Assembly: GCF_029457495.1 (NCBI RefSeq)
Contig: NZ_CP120361.1
Span: 3,488,001-3,552,000, forward strand
From: Chelativorans sp. AA-79
Lineage (GTDB): Bacteria; Pseudomonadota; Alphaproteobacteria; Rhizobiales; Rhizobiaceae
DNA length: 64,000 bases
Direction of reading: 5' to 3'
The notes below the pieces were generated by a model. The model saw nothing but the letters and a program-made list of their open reading frames with translations, ran no database searches and was not told the origin of the DNA. Of the stretch, positions 8,825 through 21,640 are shown in pieces (within the stretch, counting starts at the first letter, position 1; each line of letters opens with the position of its first letter). The position numbers and the translations under genes are program-made.

Positions 8825-9184
8825 ATGGGATCAGACTTACTGGAGGACGAAAGCGCCTCTCCGTCACTGGAAATCGTCGAGCTTGAACTGGCTCTCCGGC
8901 ATCAGAATTTCCTGGAACTCGGCTTCGAAGGTGCCGTACGCCAAGCCCTGGAACGGGTGGGCGGCGAGCTCCTGTTCCGCATGCGGATGGACGGCGTGTC
9001 GGGATATGACTGGCTCGCGGCCGTGGCGCTCGATTCGGACGGCGGCCGCAAGCTGGCCCTTGTCGCCCAGCCAACCGACGGCGGGCCGCTTCGCATCGAG
9101 GACGCCGAGACCAGCGACATGACGATCGCGCGTGTCGCCATCGCCTATGCCGACGTGGTGAAGAGCCTCCGCAGGCTTTCCTGA
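8825..9184 (+). CDS. Hypothetical protein, small cytosolic
   Basis: A 119-residue protein I do not recognise. It has no signal peptide or membrane segment and no Cys, and is rich in Leu, Glu and Ala. The middle (GYDWLAAVALDSDGGRKLALVAQ) looks like a beta-rich core. The C-terminus (TIARVAIAYADVVKSLRRLS) looks helical. The codon pattern matches the neighbours. The ATG at 8825 is the first usable start, because an ATG 27 bases earlier in frame is closed by a TAG. It converges with ppdK, leaving 9 bp between the stops. Confidence 0.6.
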   Translation: MGSDLLEDESASPSLEIVELELALRHQNFLELGFEGAVRQALERVGGELLFRMRMDGVSGYDWLAAVALDSDGGRKLALVAQPTDGGPLRIEDAETSDMTIARVAIAYADVVKSLRRLS

Positions 9185-9193
9185 TATACGCTT

Positions 9194-11857
<2,664 letters not shown>

Positions 11858-12041
11858 GGCAACCCCACAGATCGCGCGGCGCCTCCCGCACCGCAACATG
11901 AGCGATAAGGGCCGTCCGCGGATATGGCAAGGCGGGATGGTCCGCGTCTTTCAACTGAATCGATTTGGTTTTCCAAACCTCCCTTGACGCGGCAGGAAGA
12001 GAGCGGCAGAATGGAACATATCAGGAACAAGGAGCGATACG

Positions 12042-12389
12042 ATGCGCGAGACGGGAAAGCTCGACTATCTTGAGATGCCGGCGACCGGCGGCTCGCTCGA
12101 CAGCGTGAAAGCCTTCTATGCCAACGCGTTTTCCTGGACCTTCACCGATTACGGCCCCAGCTATTCCGCTTTCAGCGAGGGGCTCGACGGCGGTTTCTTC
12201 GGCAGCCCGCTGGAGGGCAGCGACAAGCCGCTGCCCGTCCTCTACTCGCACGAGCTGGAGGAAACGCTGCGGCGCGTGGAAGAGGCGGGCGGGCGCATCG
12301 TGAAGCCGATCTTCCCCTTCCCCGGCGGGCGGCGCTTCCACTTCACCGATCCGGCCGGCAACGAGCTTGCGGTGTGGAGCGAGAGCTAG
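12042..12389 (+). CDS. VOC-superfamily (glyoxalase/bleomycin-resistance fold) protein
   Basis: A 115-residue single-module vicinal-oxygen-chelate protein. It opens DYLEMPATGGSLDSVKAFYANAFSW and ends GGRRFHFTDPAGNELAVWSE, the standard beta-alpha-beta-beta-beta ends of the fold. Two metal-binding positions are plausible (His/Glu in the C-terminal strand), but the substrate cannot be deduced. Single-module members act as dimers. The ATG follows AAGGAGCGATACG, a good ribosome-binding site. It stands alone, divergent from ppdK. Confidence 0.8.
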   Translation: MRETGKLDYLEMPATGGSLDSVKAFYANAFSWTFTDYGPSYSAFSEGLDGGFFGSPLEGSDKPLPVLYSHELEETLRRVEEAGGRIVKPIFPFPGGRRFHFTDPAGNELAVWSES

Positions 12390-12422
12390 AGCGGGATCGC
12401 TCGGCTGAAAGATGCTCTGCCG

Positions 12423-12830
12423 CTATTCCGGTTTGGCCGGCAGCTTCGCCAGCACCTGGCGCAGGCTGCCGGTGGCGAGCGCGACATCGGGCGCCTTGTG
12501 CAGCAGGTTCAGGTAGCGCAGGCGGAATTCGGCGCTCTCGCCTTCCTCCTCGCCCAGCAGGCGGGCGACTTCCTCGCGGAACGGGAGAAGGTCGGCGGGC
12601 GAGGAGATTTCACCGTCCGCCAGCATCTCGTCCAGCCGGACGATGAGCTGCGAGAGCCCGCTCGTCCAGGCAAAACGCGGATCGCCGATGACGGCGAAGA
12701 GCAGCGTATAGGGGTTTTGCAGCGTCGCGTCCTCGCCGGCTTCGGCATGGATGAGCGCGCGGTGGAGCCCCTTCAACGCCAGGGAGAGCTCGCCCGCAAG
12801 GGCCAGGACTTCGGTCTTGGTGTCTTCCAC
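12423..12830 (-). CDS. Conserved hypothetical protein, all-helical
   Basis: A 135-residue protein that I cannot assign to a named family. It is predicted mostly alpha-helical and acidic, without signal peptide or membrane segment. Notable stretches are YTLLFAVIGDPRFAWTSGLSQLIV and FREEVARLLGEEEGE. It lies upstream of smc on the same strand order but separated by about 160 bp, so a joint operon is not evident. The protein shares its strand with smc and ppdK and is codon-typical. Confidence 0.65.
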   Translation of the reverse strand: MEDTKTEVLALAGELSLALKGLHRALIHAEAGEDATLQNPYTLLFAVIGDPRFAWTSGLSQLIVRLDEMLADGEISSPADLLPFREEVARLLGEEEGESAEFRLRYLNLLHKAPDVALATGSLRQVLAKLPAKPE

Positions 12831-12993
12831 TTCGCTGCTCCTTCGCCGTCCCGGTCATCGCTCGGCAATCACGAGGATACCGTGCCGCCATAATAGGACG
12901 TTCCTGCTCTTCGGCCAAATGCGTCGCCAAACGGCGTCGCCGTTCAGCACGGCCACGAAGCCGGTCGACGGCGCTGAAGCGGCGCCGTAGCGC

Positions 12994-15900
12994 CTAGCTC
13001 GCCTCGCGCAAGCGTTCGGCCGTCTGCAGGTCGACGGAGACGAGTTGGCTTATGCCCTGCTCGGCCATGGTCACGCCGAAGAGCCGGTTCATGCGCGCCA
13101 TCGTGATGGGATTGTGCGTGATGATGACGAAGCGGGTCTCGGTCGACTGCGCCATCTCGTCCATCAGATTGCAGAAGCGCTCGACATTGTGGTCGTCGAG
13201 CGGCGCGTCGACCTCGTCGAGCACGCAGATGGGCGCGGGATTGGTGAGGAACACCGCGAAGATCAGCGCCATCGCCGTCAGCGCCTGCTCGCCGCCGGAA
13301 AGAAGGGTCATGGTCTGCGGCTTCTTGCCCGGCGGGCGGGCGAGGATCTCCAGCCCCGCTTCCAGCGGATCGTCGGACTCGACGAGCTGCAGTTCGGCGG
13401 TGCCGCCGCCAAAGAGATGCGTGAACAGGCGCTGGAACTGGGCGTTCACCACGTCGAACGCCGCCAGCAGGCGCTCGCGGCCCTCGCGGTTCAGGTTCTG
13501 GATCGCCTGGCGTAGCTTTCGGATCGCCTCGATGATGTCCTCGCGCTCGGAGACGATGGTGTCGAGGCGCTCCGAAAGCTCGTTCTGCTCCTCCTCCGCG
13601 CGCAGATTCACCGCGCCCAGCCGCTCGCGCTCGATCTTCAGCCGCTCCAGCCGCCGTTCGACCTCCGCCACATCGGGCAGCGGGTCGTCGGGCTTGAGTT
13701 CGGCCTGGCGGATGACGAGATGCGGCGGGACGTTCAGCGCTTCCTGGATGCGGGCCTCCGCGTCCTTGCGCCGATCCTCCGCGGCGGCTTCGCGTTCTTC
13801 CGCCCGAACCCGGCTTTCCCTTGCAGAAGCAAGAGCCTGGACGGCTTCGTTCGCGCGCTTGTCTAGCTCCGCCTGGCGATTCTCGGCTTCCTGCAGGCGG
13901 TCGGCGGCGGATTTGCGCAGGGCCTCGGCCTCAGAGATCTGGGTGAGGAGCGCGCGGCCACGGGCCTCGATCTCGTCGGGCGCTTCCATGAGGTCTTCGA
14001 GTTCGGCAGCCGCCTCCGCGCGCCTTTCGGAAAGGGCTGCGATCTGCTGGTCCGCGTTCTGCGCGCGGGACTTCCAGCGGTCGCGCTCCTCGGCGATGCC
14101 CGCGAGGCGGCGCTGGCGCGCTTCGGTTTCCCGCTTCAGCCCCTCATGGGCAGCACGCGCTTCCGCTGCCTTCCCGCGCGCCTGAGCGACCTCGGCCGTC
14201 ACGCCGTCGAGCCGTGCCTGAAGTGCGGCGATTTCCGGAGCGGTGGCAAGTGCGGCCTCCGCTTCGGCCACTGCCTGCTGCGCTTCCTCGTGCTCCTCGA
14301 CAAGCCTGGCGCGAGCATCCTCGAGCGCGGTACGGCGGCTCGCAAGCTCACCGGAAGCCTTCTCCGCCGCGGCCAGCGCATCACGCGCAACGGTGACGGC
14401 GCGCTGCACCTCGCGCAGGCGCTCCCGCGCCTCCCGTTCGGCTTCCACAGCGGATTTCACGGCGGTCTCGGCCCGCGCGAGCGCCTCTTCGGCTTCGCGC
14501 AGCCTGCGCGTCGCGGCCACCGCCTCGCCGTCGAGCTCGGCCAGCCGGTTCTTCTGGGCAAGCCGCTGGGCCGCCGCCGTCGGCGCATCGGCGCTCGCCA
14601 TGAAGCCGTCCCAGCGCCACAGCGCACCGTCACGGCTCACCAGGCGCTGCCCGGGTTTCAGGTCCCGCTGCAGCCGCGCGCCGTCTGCCGCATCCACGAT
14701 GCCGATCTGGGCCAGCCTGCGCGCGAGCTGGCGCGGCGCCCGCACGACGTCGCTCAGCGCCCGCGCACCCGCCGGCAGGGCCGGGTCGCCGGCCGCGGGC
14801 TCGACATCGCCCCAATGGGCGGGAGCGGCCGGGTCGAGCGGCGCGTCCAGATCCTCGCCGAGCGCCGCACCCAGCGCCGTCTCGAAACCGCGCTCCACAC
14901 GCACCTGCTCGAGCACGGCGGGAAAAAGATCATTGCCGCCGGCATTCAGGATCCTGGCGAGGGTGCGCGATTCCGTCTCGATCCGCTGCAGTTCCGCGCG
15001 GGCCTCCGCCACCGGCGGGCGGGCCGCGGCTTCCGCCGCGCGCGCATCGGCCACAGCCGTTTCGGCCGCAGCCACGGCCTCTTCCGCCGCATCCTGCGCG
15101 GCGGCCGCCTCCTCCAATTCCCCGCGCTTTTCCGCCGGATCGGGAAGCCTGCCGATCTCGGCCGCGATCTCGCCGAGCTGCCGGTCCGCCGCCTCAAGCT
15201 GGCGGGCCAGCCGATCACGGCGTTCGTTTCCGTCCCGCACCGCGCGTTCGGCCTGGGCGCGGGTCGCCGCGGCCTCCGCCTTGGCGGCGGTGAGCGCCGA
15301 CAGCGCGTCCTCCCTCTCCGCCAGGAGTGTGGCAGCCTCCTCCAGCGCGGCGAGAAGCTCCGCCTCGCGCTCTCCTCCGCCGGCTTCCGCCTCGCGCAGG
15401 GTTTCCTCTTCGAGCTCCAGGCGTTTCAGGACATCCGCGTTGTCGCGGACCATCTGCTCCTCGCGGGCGATGTCGGCATCGAGCTGTTCGACCCGCTTGG
15501 AAAGCTCGCCCACACGCCCGCGCACGCGACGGGCCTCCTCCTCGACCTGCGTGCGGGCGATGGTCAGCCGCTGGAGAGCCGCCGCGGCGGCGGCTTCCGC
15601 TTCGCGCAGGTCAGGCAGCCTCTTCGCGGCGATCGCCTGCTCCTTGGCGGCCTCCATCTGCGCGCTCGCCTGCTCGGCCACCAGGGCCGTCGCCTGCGAC
15701 AGCGCCGACTTCGCCTCGGCCTCCTGCTCCTTGGCCTGCGACCAGCGCAGATGGAGCAGGATGGCCTCGGCCTTGCGGATCTCGGCGGAGATGTTCTTGA
15801 AACGGGAGGCCTGGCGCGCCTGGCGCTTCAGGCTCTCGATCTGCGTTTCGAGCTCGCGCACCACGTCGTCGAGCCGCTCCAGGTTCTGCTCGGCCCCGCG

Positions 15901-16452
15901 AAGGCGCAGCTCGGCCTCGTGGCGGCGCGTGTGGAGGCCGGAAATGCCCGCCGCCTCCTCCAACAGGGCTCGGCGGGCCTGGGGCTTGGCCTGGATCAAT
16001 TCGCCGATGCGCCCCTGCCCCACCATGGAGGGAGAACGCGCGCCGGTGGACTGGTCGGCAAAGAGGAGCTGCACATCGCGGGCGCGTGCCTCCTTGCCGT
16101 TGATGCGATAGACCGAGCCCGCCTCGCGCTCGATGCGGCGGGAGACCTGCAGTTCGTCGGCATCGTTGAAGGCGGAGGGCGCCGTTCGGTCCGCATTGTC
16201 GAGGAAAAGCGTGACCTCGGCCGTGTTGCGCGCCGGCCGGGTCGCGGAGCCGGAGAAGATCACGTCGTCCATGCCGGAGGCGCGCATGTTCTTGTACGAG
16301 CTTTCGCCCATAACCCAGCGCAGGGCCTCGACGAGATTGGATTTGCCGCAGCCATTGGGCCCGACGACGCCCGTCAGGCCCGGCTCGATCACGAACTCGC
16401 CCGGCTCCACGAAGGACTTGAAGCCGAGAAGACGGAGCTTCGTGAACTTCAT
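12994..16452 (-). CDS. smc: Chromosome segregation protein SMC
   Basis: A 1152-residue SMC ATPase. The N-terminal head has Walker A GPNGCGKSN (residues 31-39). Two long heptad-rich coiled coils (about 165-490 and 640-930) flank a hinge (about 495-630, beginning NDLFPAVLEQV). The C-terminal head has the ABC signature LLSGGEQALTA (from 1050) and Walker B ICVLDEVDAPLDD (from 1075). Together with ScpA/ScpB, SMC extrudes DNA loops and organises the nucleoid. The Ala/Glu/Arg-rich arms make strong spurious reading frames on the opposite strand. The upstream gene encodes a DsbA-like protein, 48 bp away on the same strand. The order mutY / DUF721 / dsbA-like / smc is familiar from rhizobia. Confidence 0.97.
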   Translation of the reverse strand: MKFTKLRLLGFKSFVEPGEFVIEPGLTGVVGPNGCGKSNLVEALRWVMGESSYKNMRASGMDDVIFSGSATRPARNTAEVTLFLDNADRTAPSAFNDADELQVSRRIEREAGSVYRINGKEARARDVQLLFADQSTGARSPSMVGQGRIGELIQAKPQARRALLEEAAGISGLHTRRHEAELRLRGAEQNLERLDDVVRELETQIESLKRQARQASRFKNISAEIRKAEAILLHLRWSQAKEQEAEAKSALSQATALVAEQASAQMEAAKEQAIAAKRLPDLREAEAAAAAALQRLTIARTQVEEEARRVRGRVGELSKRVEQLDADIAREEQMVRDNADVLKRLELEEETLREAEAGGGEREAELLAALEEAATLLAEREDALSALTAAKAEAAATRAQAERAVRDGNERRDRLARQLEAADRQLGEIAAEIGRLPDPAEKRGELEEAAAAQDAAEEAVAAAETAVADARAAEAAARPPVAEARAELQRIETESRTLARILNAGGNDLFPAVLEQVRVERGFETALGAALGEDLDAPLDPAAPAHWGDVEPAAGDPALPAGARALSDVVRAPRQLARRLAQIGIVDAADGARLQRDLKPGQRLVSRDGALWRWDGFMASADAPTAAAQRLAQKNRLAELDGEAVAATRRLREAEEALARAETAVKSAVEAEREARERLREVQRAVTVARDALAAAEKASGELASRRTALEDARARLVEEHEEAQQAVAEAEAALATAPEIAALQARLDGVTAEVAQARGKAAEARAAHEGLKRETEARQRRLAGIAEERDRWKSRAQNADQQIAALSERRAEAAAELEDLMEAPDEIEARGRALLTQISEAEALRKSAADRLQEAENRQAELDKRANEAVQALASARESRVRAEEREAAAEDRRKDAEARIQEALNVPPHLVIRQAELKPDDPLPDVAEVERRLERLKIERERLGAVNLRAEEEQNELSERLDTIVSEREDIIEAIRKLRQAIQNLNREGRERLLAAFDVVNAQFQRLFTHLFGGGTAELQLVESDDPLEAGLEILARPPGKKPQTMTLLSGGEQALTAMALIFAVFLTNPAPICVLDEVDAPLDDHNVERFCNLMDEMAQSTETRFVIITHNPITMARMNRLFGVTMAEQGISQLVSVDLQTAERLREAS

Positions 16453-16500
16453 GCGCGCACATCCCGGCGCGCGGAAAGATCGTTGCCGATGCCGGCCGCG

Positions 16501-17193
16501 TTAAAGCAGAGGATCGATGATCGCCGACATCTGCTCAATCGACATTGCTCCCGAATACTTCTTCCCGTCGATGAAGAAGGTGGGCGTGGCCTCCACGCCG
16601 AACTCGGCGCCGCGCGCGCGTACAGCCCTCACATCGTCCAGAAGCTTCTGGTTCGTCAAGCAAGCCTCGAAGGACTCCTGTGAAAAACCGGCAAGTTTCG
16701 CGATATTGAACAATGCAGCGCGGGCATCTTGCACCGGCGCCCAATTGTTCTGCTGCTTGAAGAGCACGTCCACCATCGGAAAATACTTGTCCTCCGCGCA
16801 GCGGGCGAGCATGAAACCGGCCTCGGCGCGCGGGTCGAACGGGAATTCGCGCATGATGAAATGCACCTTGCCCGTGTCGATATACTTCTCCTTGAGCGCC
16901 GGGAATGTGTGGGCATGGAAACTGGCGCAGTGGCTGCAGGTCATCGAAGCATATTCGACGATCGTCACCGGCGCATCCTCGGGGCCGAGGGCCTTCTCCG
17001 GCAGTGCACCGGGTTGGAGGAGCTTTTCCATATCCACGGTGCCCGCAGGCTCGGGAGCGGTCGATCCAGTGATGATCGCCTCGTCCGCCCGGGCCTCTCC
17101 ATCTCCGCCATCGCTGCATGCACCCAGCAGGGAAAGCGCCGGAAGGGCGGCCACGGTTGCGAGAAAGCGTCTGCGCGTCGTCGTCTCAGTCAT
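16501..17193 (-). CDS. DsbA-family thiol:disulfide protein, predicted exported lipoprotein
   Basis: A 230-residue thioredoxin-fold protein. The N-terminus TRRRFLATVAALPALSLLGAC combines an Arg-rich export signal with a lipobox-like LLGAC (Cys26). A Tat-type route is possible, as it has RRRF. The active site is CSHC (Cys86, Cys89) in YASMTCSHCASFH, and the cis-Pro loop is ATPTFF (about 202-207). The closest functional group is the DsbA/DsbG-like periplasmic oxidase or isomerase class with an inserted helical domain. In-frame starts further upstream would bury the signal peptide, so ATG 17193 is chosen. It lies between the DUF721 gene and smc. Confidence 0.87.
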   Translation of the reverse strand: MTETTTRRRFLATVAALPALSLLGACSDGGDGEARADEAIITGSTAPEPAGTVDMEKLLQPGALPEKALGPEDAPVTIVEYASMTCSHCASFHAHTFPALKEKYIDTGKVHFIMREFPFDPRAEAGFMLARCAEDKYFPMVDVLFKQQNNWAPVQDARAALFNIAKLAGFSQESFEACLTNQKLLDDVRAVRARGAEFGVEATPTFFIDGKKYSGAMSIEQMSAIIDPLL

Positions 17194-17299
17194 GCGAATC
17201 ACCTGGTCTCCAGCGTCCCTGCGTCGATAAATGGTGCGAAAGTCGAACTGAAATAAGGCATCCTGAACATGAGGCCAAATGCTAATTGCCGCAGGATGC

Positions 17300-17818
17300 T
17301 CACGACTTCGCGAGCGGTGGCTTCTTGCGCGCGGCAAGGACGCTGGCGCCGAGCCTCTCCAGGCTTTCGCGCAGTCCATCGTCCTCGATCTTCCGGGTGA
17401 GCCATGCGAGCCTCTCCCGTTCAGATTCTTCGAGGGCGCGCGCCGGAGGCCGTTTTTCCGGCCTTGCCACGGGGATGGGCTTCTGCACGATCTTCACCCT
17501 CCCGATCGCGGCAAAGCCGAGAAAGGCGTTCGCGCGGGCGATGATCTCGCCCGTCTCGTGCTGCACGTGGAGCGCTGCCGTCCCCTCGCAGGCGATGATC
17601 AGGGTGGCGGGATCGAACGGGTCCTCCTCGTGGAGCCGGCGCGGCCAGGCGATCTTCTCCGGCCGTGTGCGGCCGGCGAGACGTTCGCCGACGATCTCCG
17701 GCCACGACTGGACGAGGTCGATGGAAAGACCCGCGCGGCGGCGCAGGACCGGATCGAGCAACGCGCTCGCCAGATCGCTCACGGGTACGGGATTGCCTGC
17801 GCGCATCTTCCCTGTCAT
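17300..17818 (-). CDS. DUF721/DciA family protein
   Basis: A 172-residue protein with the DUF721 domain in its first 110 residues (LDPVLRRRAGLSIDLVQSWPEIVGERLA ... ALHVQHETGEIIARANAFLG). DciA members load or manage the DnaB replicative helicase, in bacteria lacking DnaC. Assignment of that role here is by family only. The C-terminal extension is basic and low-complexity. ATG 17818 has GAGGAACAG upstream. The ATG 24 bases earlier lacks a Shine-Dalgarno sequence. It is divergent from mutY with a 45-bp gap, so the promoters must overlap. Confidence 0.8.
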   Translation of the reverse strand: MTGKMRAGNPVPVSDLASALLDPVLRRRAGLSIDLVQSWPEIVGERLAGRTRPEKIAWPRRLHEEDPFDPATLIIACEGTAALHVQHETGEIIARANAFLGFAAIGRVKIVQKPIPVARPEKRPPARALEESERERLAWLTRKIEDDGLRESLERLGASVLAARKKPPLAKS

Positions 17819-17863
17819 GTGCTGTTCCTCGTTCGGGCGCAATGTAACGCATCACGCAGAGCT

Positions 17864-18982
17864 ATGACACAGCGAATGACGGCGGTGGAAACGGAGGCCG
17901 GGAACCAGGTGGGCGATGCCCTGCTCGCCTGGTACGACCGGCATCACCGCCGCCTGCCCTGGCGCATGCCGCCGGATCAGATCCGGCGGGGACATCGGCC
18001 CGATCCCTACCGCGTGTGGCTTTCCGAGATCATGCTGCAGCAGACGACTGTCGGCGCGGTGAAACCCTATTTCGACAGGTTCCTGCAACGCTGGCCGACC
18101 GTCGAGGCGCTGGCCGCCGCCGACATCGACGATGTCATGAAAGCCTGGGCGGGTCTCGGCTATTACTCGCGTGCGCGGAACCTGAAGAAATGCGCCGAGG
18201 CCGTTTCGGAACGCCATGACGGCGCCTTTCCCGCCACGGAAGGCGCTCTCAAGGCGTTGCCCGGCATCGGCGAGTACACGGCGGCGGCCATCGCGGCGAT
18301 CGCGTTCGACCGGCCGGCCGCCGTGGTGGACGGAAACGTGGAGCGCGTGATCACGCGGCTAAGGGCGATCGAAACGCCGCTGCCCGCCGCCAAGGGCGAA
18401 ATCCGCGAGATCGTCGCGGCGCTCTTGCCGGAAACGCGGCCCGGCGATTTCGCCCAGGCGATGATGGATCTCGGCGCCACGATCTGCACGCCGCGCCGGC
18501 CGTCCTGCATCCTGTGCCCGGTGGCAGCCGATTGCGTGGCACGGGGACGCGGCATGCAGGAACTGTTCCCGATCAAGGCGCCCAAGGCGGAGAAGCCGAC
18601 CCGGCAGGGCGCGGCCTTCGTCGCCGTCCGGGCGGACGGGGCGGTGCTCCTGCGGCAGCGGCCCGTGAAGGGCCTGCTCGGGGGCATGACCGAGGTGCCG
18701 ACCACGGCATGGAACGCGAGGCAGGACGGCGCGCGCGATGCCGCCGCCGCCCCCTTTCCCGCCGATTGGCGAGGCTGCGGGGTTGTGGCGCATGTCTTCA
18801 CCCATTTCGCCCTCCATCTTTCCGTCTTCCGGGCGGAGGTCGAGGGGCTCGCCGCGCCCGCCGGCCACTGGTGGTCGGCGCCCGAAGAACTCCTCGGGGA
18901 AGCCCTGCCGACCGTCATGAAAAAGGCGATCGAAGCCGCTATACCCGGCGCCACCAAGGCAAGGAGACCGATTACCCAATGA
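17864..18982 (+). CDS. mutY: A/G-specific adenine glycosylase MutY
   Basis: A 372-residue base-excision enzyme that removes adenine mispaired with 8-oxoguanine. Visible features are the catalytic Glu55 in LSEIMLQQT, the helix-hairpin-helix LPGIGEYTAAAI (132-143), catalytic Asp156 in VVDGNVERV, and a [4Fe-4S] cluster C-X6-C-X2-C-X5-C (Cys208, 215, 218, 224). The C-terminal NUDIX-like domain (about 245-360) recognises 8-oxoG. An insertion of about 12 residues (PPDQIRRGHRPD, 36-47) precedes the first catalytic helix; I believe this is common in rhizobial MutY. The stop overlaps the ATG of the next HAD gene (ATGA), so the two are co-translated. Confidence 0.95.
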   Translation: MTQRMTAVETEAGNQVGDALLAWYDRHHRRLPWRMPPDQIRRGHRPDPYRVWLSEIMLQQTTVGAVKPYFDRFLQRWPTVEALAAADIDDVMKAWAGLGYYSRARNLKKCAEAVSERHDGAFPATEGALKALPGIGEYTAAAIAAIAFDRPAAVVDGNVERVITRLRAIETPLPAAKGEIREIVAALLPETRPGDFAQAMMDLGATICTPRRPSCILCPVAADCVARGRGMQELFPIKAPKAEKPTRQGAAFVAVRADGAVLLRQRPVKGLLGGMTEVPTTAWNARQDGARDAAAAPFPADWRGCGVVAHVFTHFALHLSVFRAEVEGLAAPAGHWWSAPEELLGEALPTVMKKAIEAAIPGATKARRPITQ

Positions 18983-19590
18983 GCGAAATCCGCCACATCG
19001 TGTTCGACATCGGCAAGGTGCTCATCCATTACGATCCCGAGATCCCCTATTCCCGGCTCATCCCCGATGTGGAGGAGCGGCGCTGGTTCTTCGACAATGT
19101 CTGCACCCACGAGTGGAACCTGGAGCAGGACCGCGGCCGCGCATGGGAAGACGCCGAAACGGCGCTGATCGCGCTTCATCCCGTGCACGAGGACAATATC
19201 CGTGCCTTCCGGCGCCATTGGCACGAGATGGTCCCACACGCCTATGAGGGTTCGGTCGCGATCCTGGAAGGCCTGATCGACGCCGGTCACGACGTGACCA
19301 TGCTCACCAATTTCGCCTCCGACACATTCGAGGAGGCACGCAGGCGCTTCACGTTCCTCGAAAGGCCGCGCGGGGTCACCGTCTCTGGCGAGATCAGGCT
19401 GATCAAGCCCGACCGCGCCATCTACGAGCACCACGCGGAAAGCTTCGGCCTGGAGCCGGCGGCGACGCTCTTCATCGACGACAACGCCCTCAACGTGGCC
19501 GGCGCGCAGGCCGCCGGCTGGCAGGCCGTGCAGTTCGTCAGTACGGAGACGCTTAAGGAGGATTTGCGGCGGTTCGGCGTGGAGGTTTAG
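18979..19590 (+). CDS. HAD-superfamily hydrolase (YihX-like)
   Basis: A 203-residue haloacid-dehalogenase-like phosphatase. Motif I is IVFDIGKVLIHYD, with Gly at the second-Asp position as in YihX/epoxide-hydrolase-N relatives. Motif II is MLTNFASD. Motif III Lys lies in IKPDRAIYEHH. Motif IV is LFIDDNALNVAGA. The family includes glucose-1-phosphatases and dehalogenases, so the substrate is open. It overlaps mutY by 4 bases, suggesting co-expression with base-excision repair. A house-cleaning role for damaged nucleotides would be attractive but is only inference. Confidence 0.85.
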   Translation: MSEIRHIVFDIGKVLIHYDPEIPYSRLIPDVEERRWFFDNVCTHEWNLEQDRGRAWEDAETALIALHPVHEDNIRAFRRHWHEMVPHAYEGSVAILEGLIDAGHDVTMLTNFASDTFEEARRRFTFLERPRGVTVSGEIRLIKPDRAIYEHHAESFGLEPAATLFIDDNALNVAGAQAAGWQAVQFVSTETLKEDLRRFGVEV

Positions 19591-19616
19591 CAGGGCGCCG
19601 GCGCATTCAGAGCGTT

Positions 19617-20787
<1,171 letters not shown>

Positions 20788-20927
20788 GGTTACCGAGGAG
20801 GGTAAATATTCCGTAAGGCGCGACAAAAATGCCGGAAGCAGGCGTTCTGGCGACGTGCCGGTTGATCCGCCCGCGCTGCGGGTCTATCTCCCCGGCATCT
20901 TTCCTCCCTCTCCGAGAAGTGTTCGCC

Positions 20928-21617
20928 ATGCCCCAACCCGATCTCGTCATCTTCGATTGCGACGGCGTGCTGGTCGATTCGGAAATCGTCGCCGCCCGCG
21001 TCGAAGCGGAGATGCTGCGCGAGGCGGGCCACGACATCACGGCGGAGGAACTGGCCGAGCGCTATTCCGGCCTCACCTTCCGGGACATCCTGATGCATAT
21101 CGAGAAGGAAGCGCAGATGCTGTTCCAGGCCTCCCTTCTCGACAGGGCCGAGGCGAAGGTGGACGAGCGGCTGAGGGCGGAGGTGAAGGCCATCCCCGGC
21201 GCGGCCCAGGCCGTGGCCTCCCTGCCGACGGCCAGATGCATCTGCTCCAATTCGAAGGAAGAGCGCATCGCGGCCATGCTGCAGCGGACGGGGCTTGCGC
21301 CGCTCTTCGAGGGCGTCATCTTCTCCTCGCTCGCCACGCCCACCAAGCGGCCGAAGCCCGCGCCGGACGTCTTCCTCCACGCGGCGGAAAAGATGGGGGC
21401 GGCCCCGGCCAACACGATCGTAATCGAGGATTCCGTGCACGGCATCGCCGGCGCGAGGGCCGCGGGCATGCGCGTCATCGGCTTCACCGGCGCCTCCCAC
21501 AGCCATCCGGGCCACGCTTCCATGCTGATGGAAGCGGGCGCGGAAACCACGATCAGCCGCATGGCCGATCTCAGGAGCACCGTCGCAGCGCTATCGGAGT
21601 GGTCCGAGGAAGGGTAG
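20928..21617 (+). CDS. HAD-superfamily hydrolase, beta-phosphoglucomutase/phosphoglycolate phosphatase type
   Basis: A 229-residue subfamily-IA HAD phosphatase. Motif I is FDCDGVLVDSE, motif II ICSNSKEE, motif III Lys in TKRPKPAPDVF and motif IV VIEDSVHGIAGARAAGM. The helical cap between residues about 18 and 80 fits small sugar-phosphate substrates (YniC/YfbT/PGMB-like). The start at 20928 gives the compact conserved N-terminus MPQPDLVIFDCDG. Longer in-frame starts run into the ccrM promoter region. It is divergent from ccrM and convergent with the lipoprotein gene that follows. The substrate is not deducible. Confidence 0.88.
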   Translation: MPQPDLVIFDCDGVLVDSEIVAARVEAEMLREAGHDITAEELAERYSGLTFRDILMHIEKEAQMLFQASLLDRAEAKVDERLRAEVKAIPGAAQAVASLPTARCICSNSKEERIAAMLQRTGLAPLFEGVIFSSLATPTKRPKPAPDVFLHAAEKMGAAPANTIVIEDSVHGIAGARAAGMRVIGFTGASHSHPGHASMLMEAGAETTISRMADLRSTVAALSEWSEEG

Positions 21618-21640
21618 CCGGACGGCGGCGGCAGACAGGC

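Noticed and set aside
14146..16683. An 845-codon open frame on the plus strand opposite smc
   Set aside because: It is the complement of a real SMC coding sequence with intact ATPase motifs. High G+C and Ala/Glu/Arg-rich codons keep the opposite strand open. No ribosome-binding site or recognisable domain is present.
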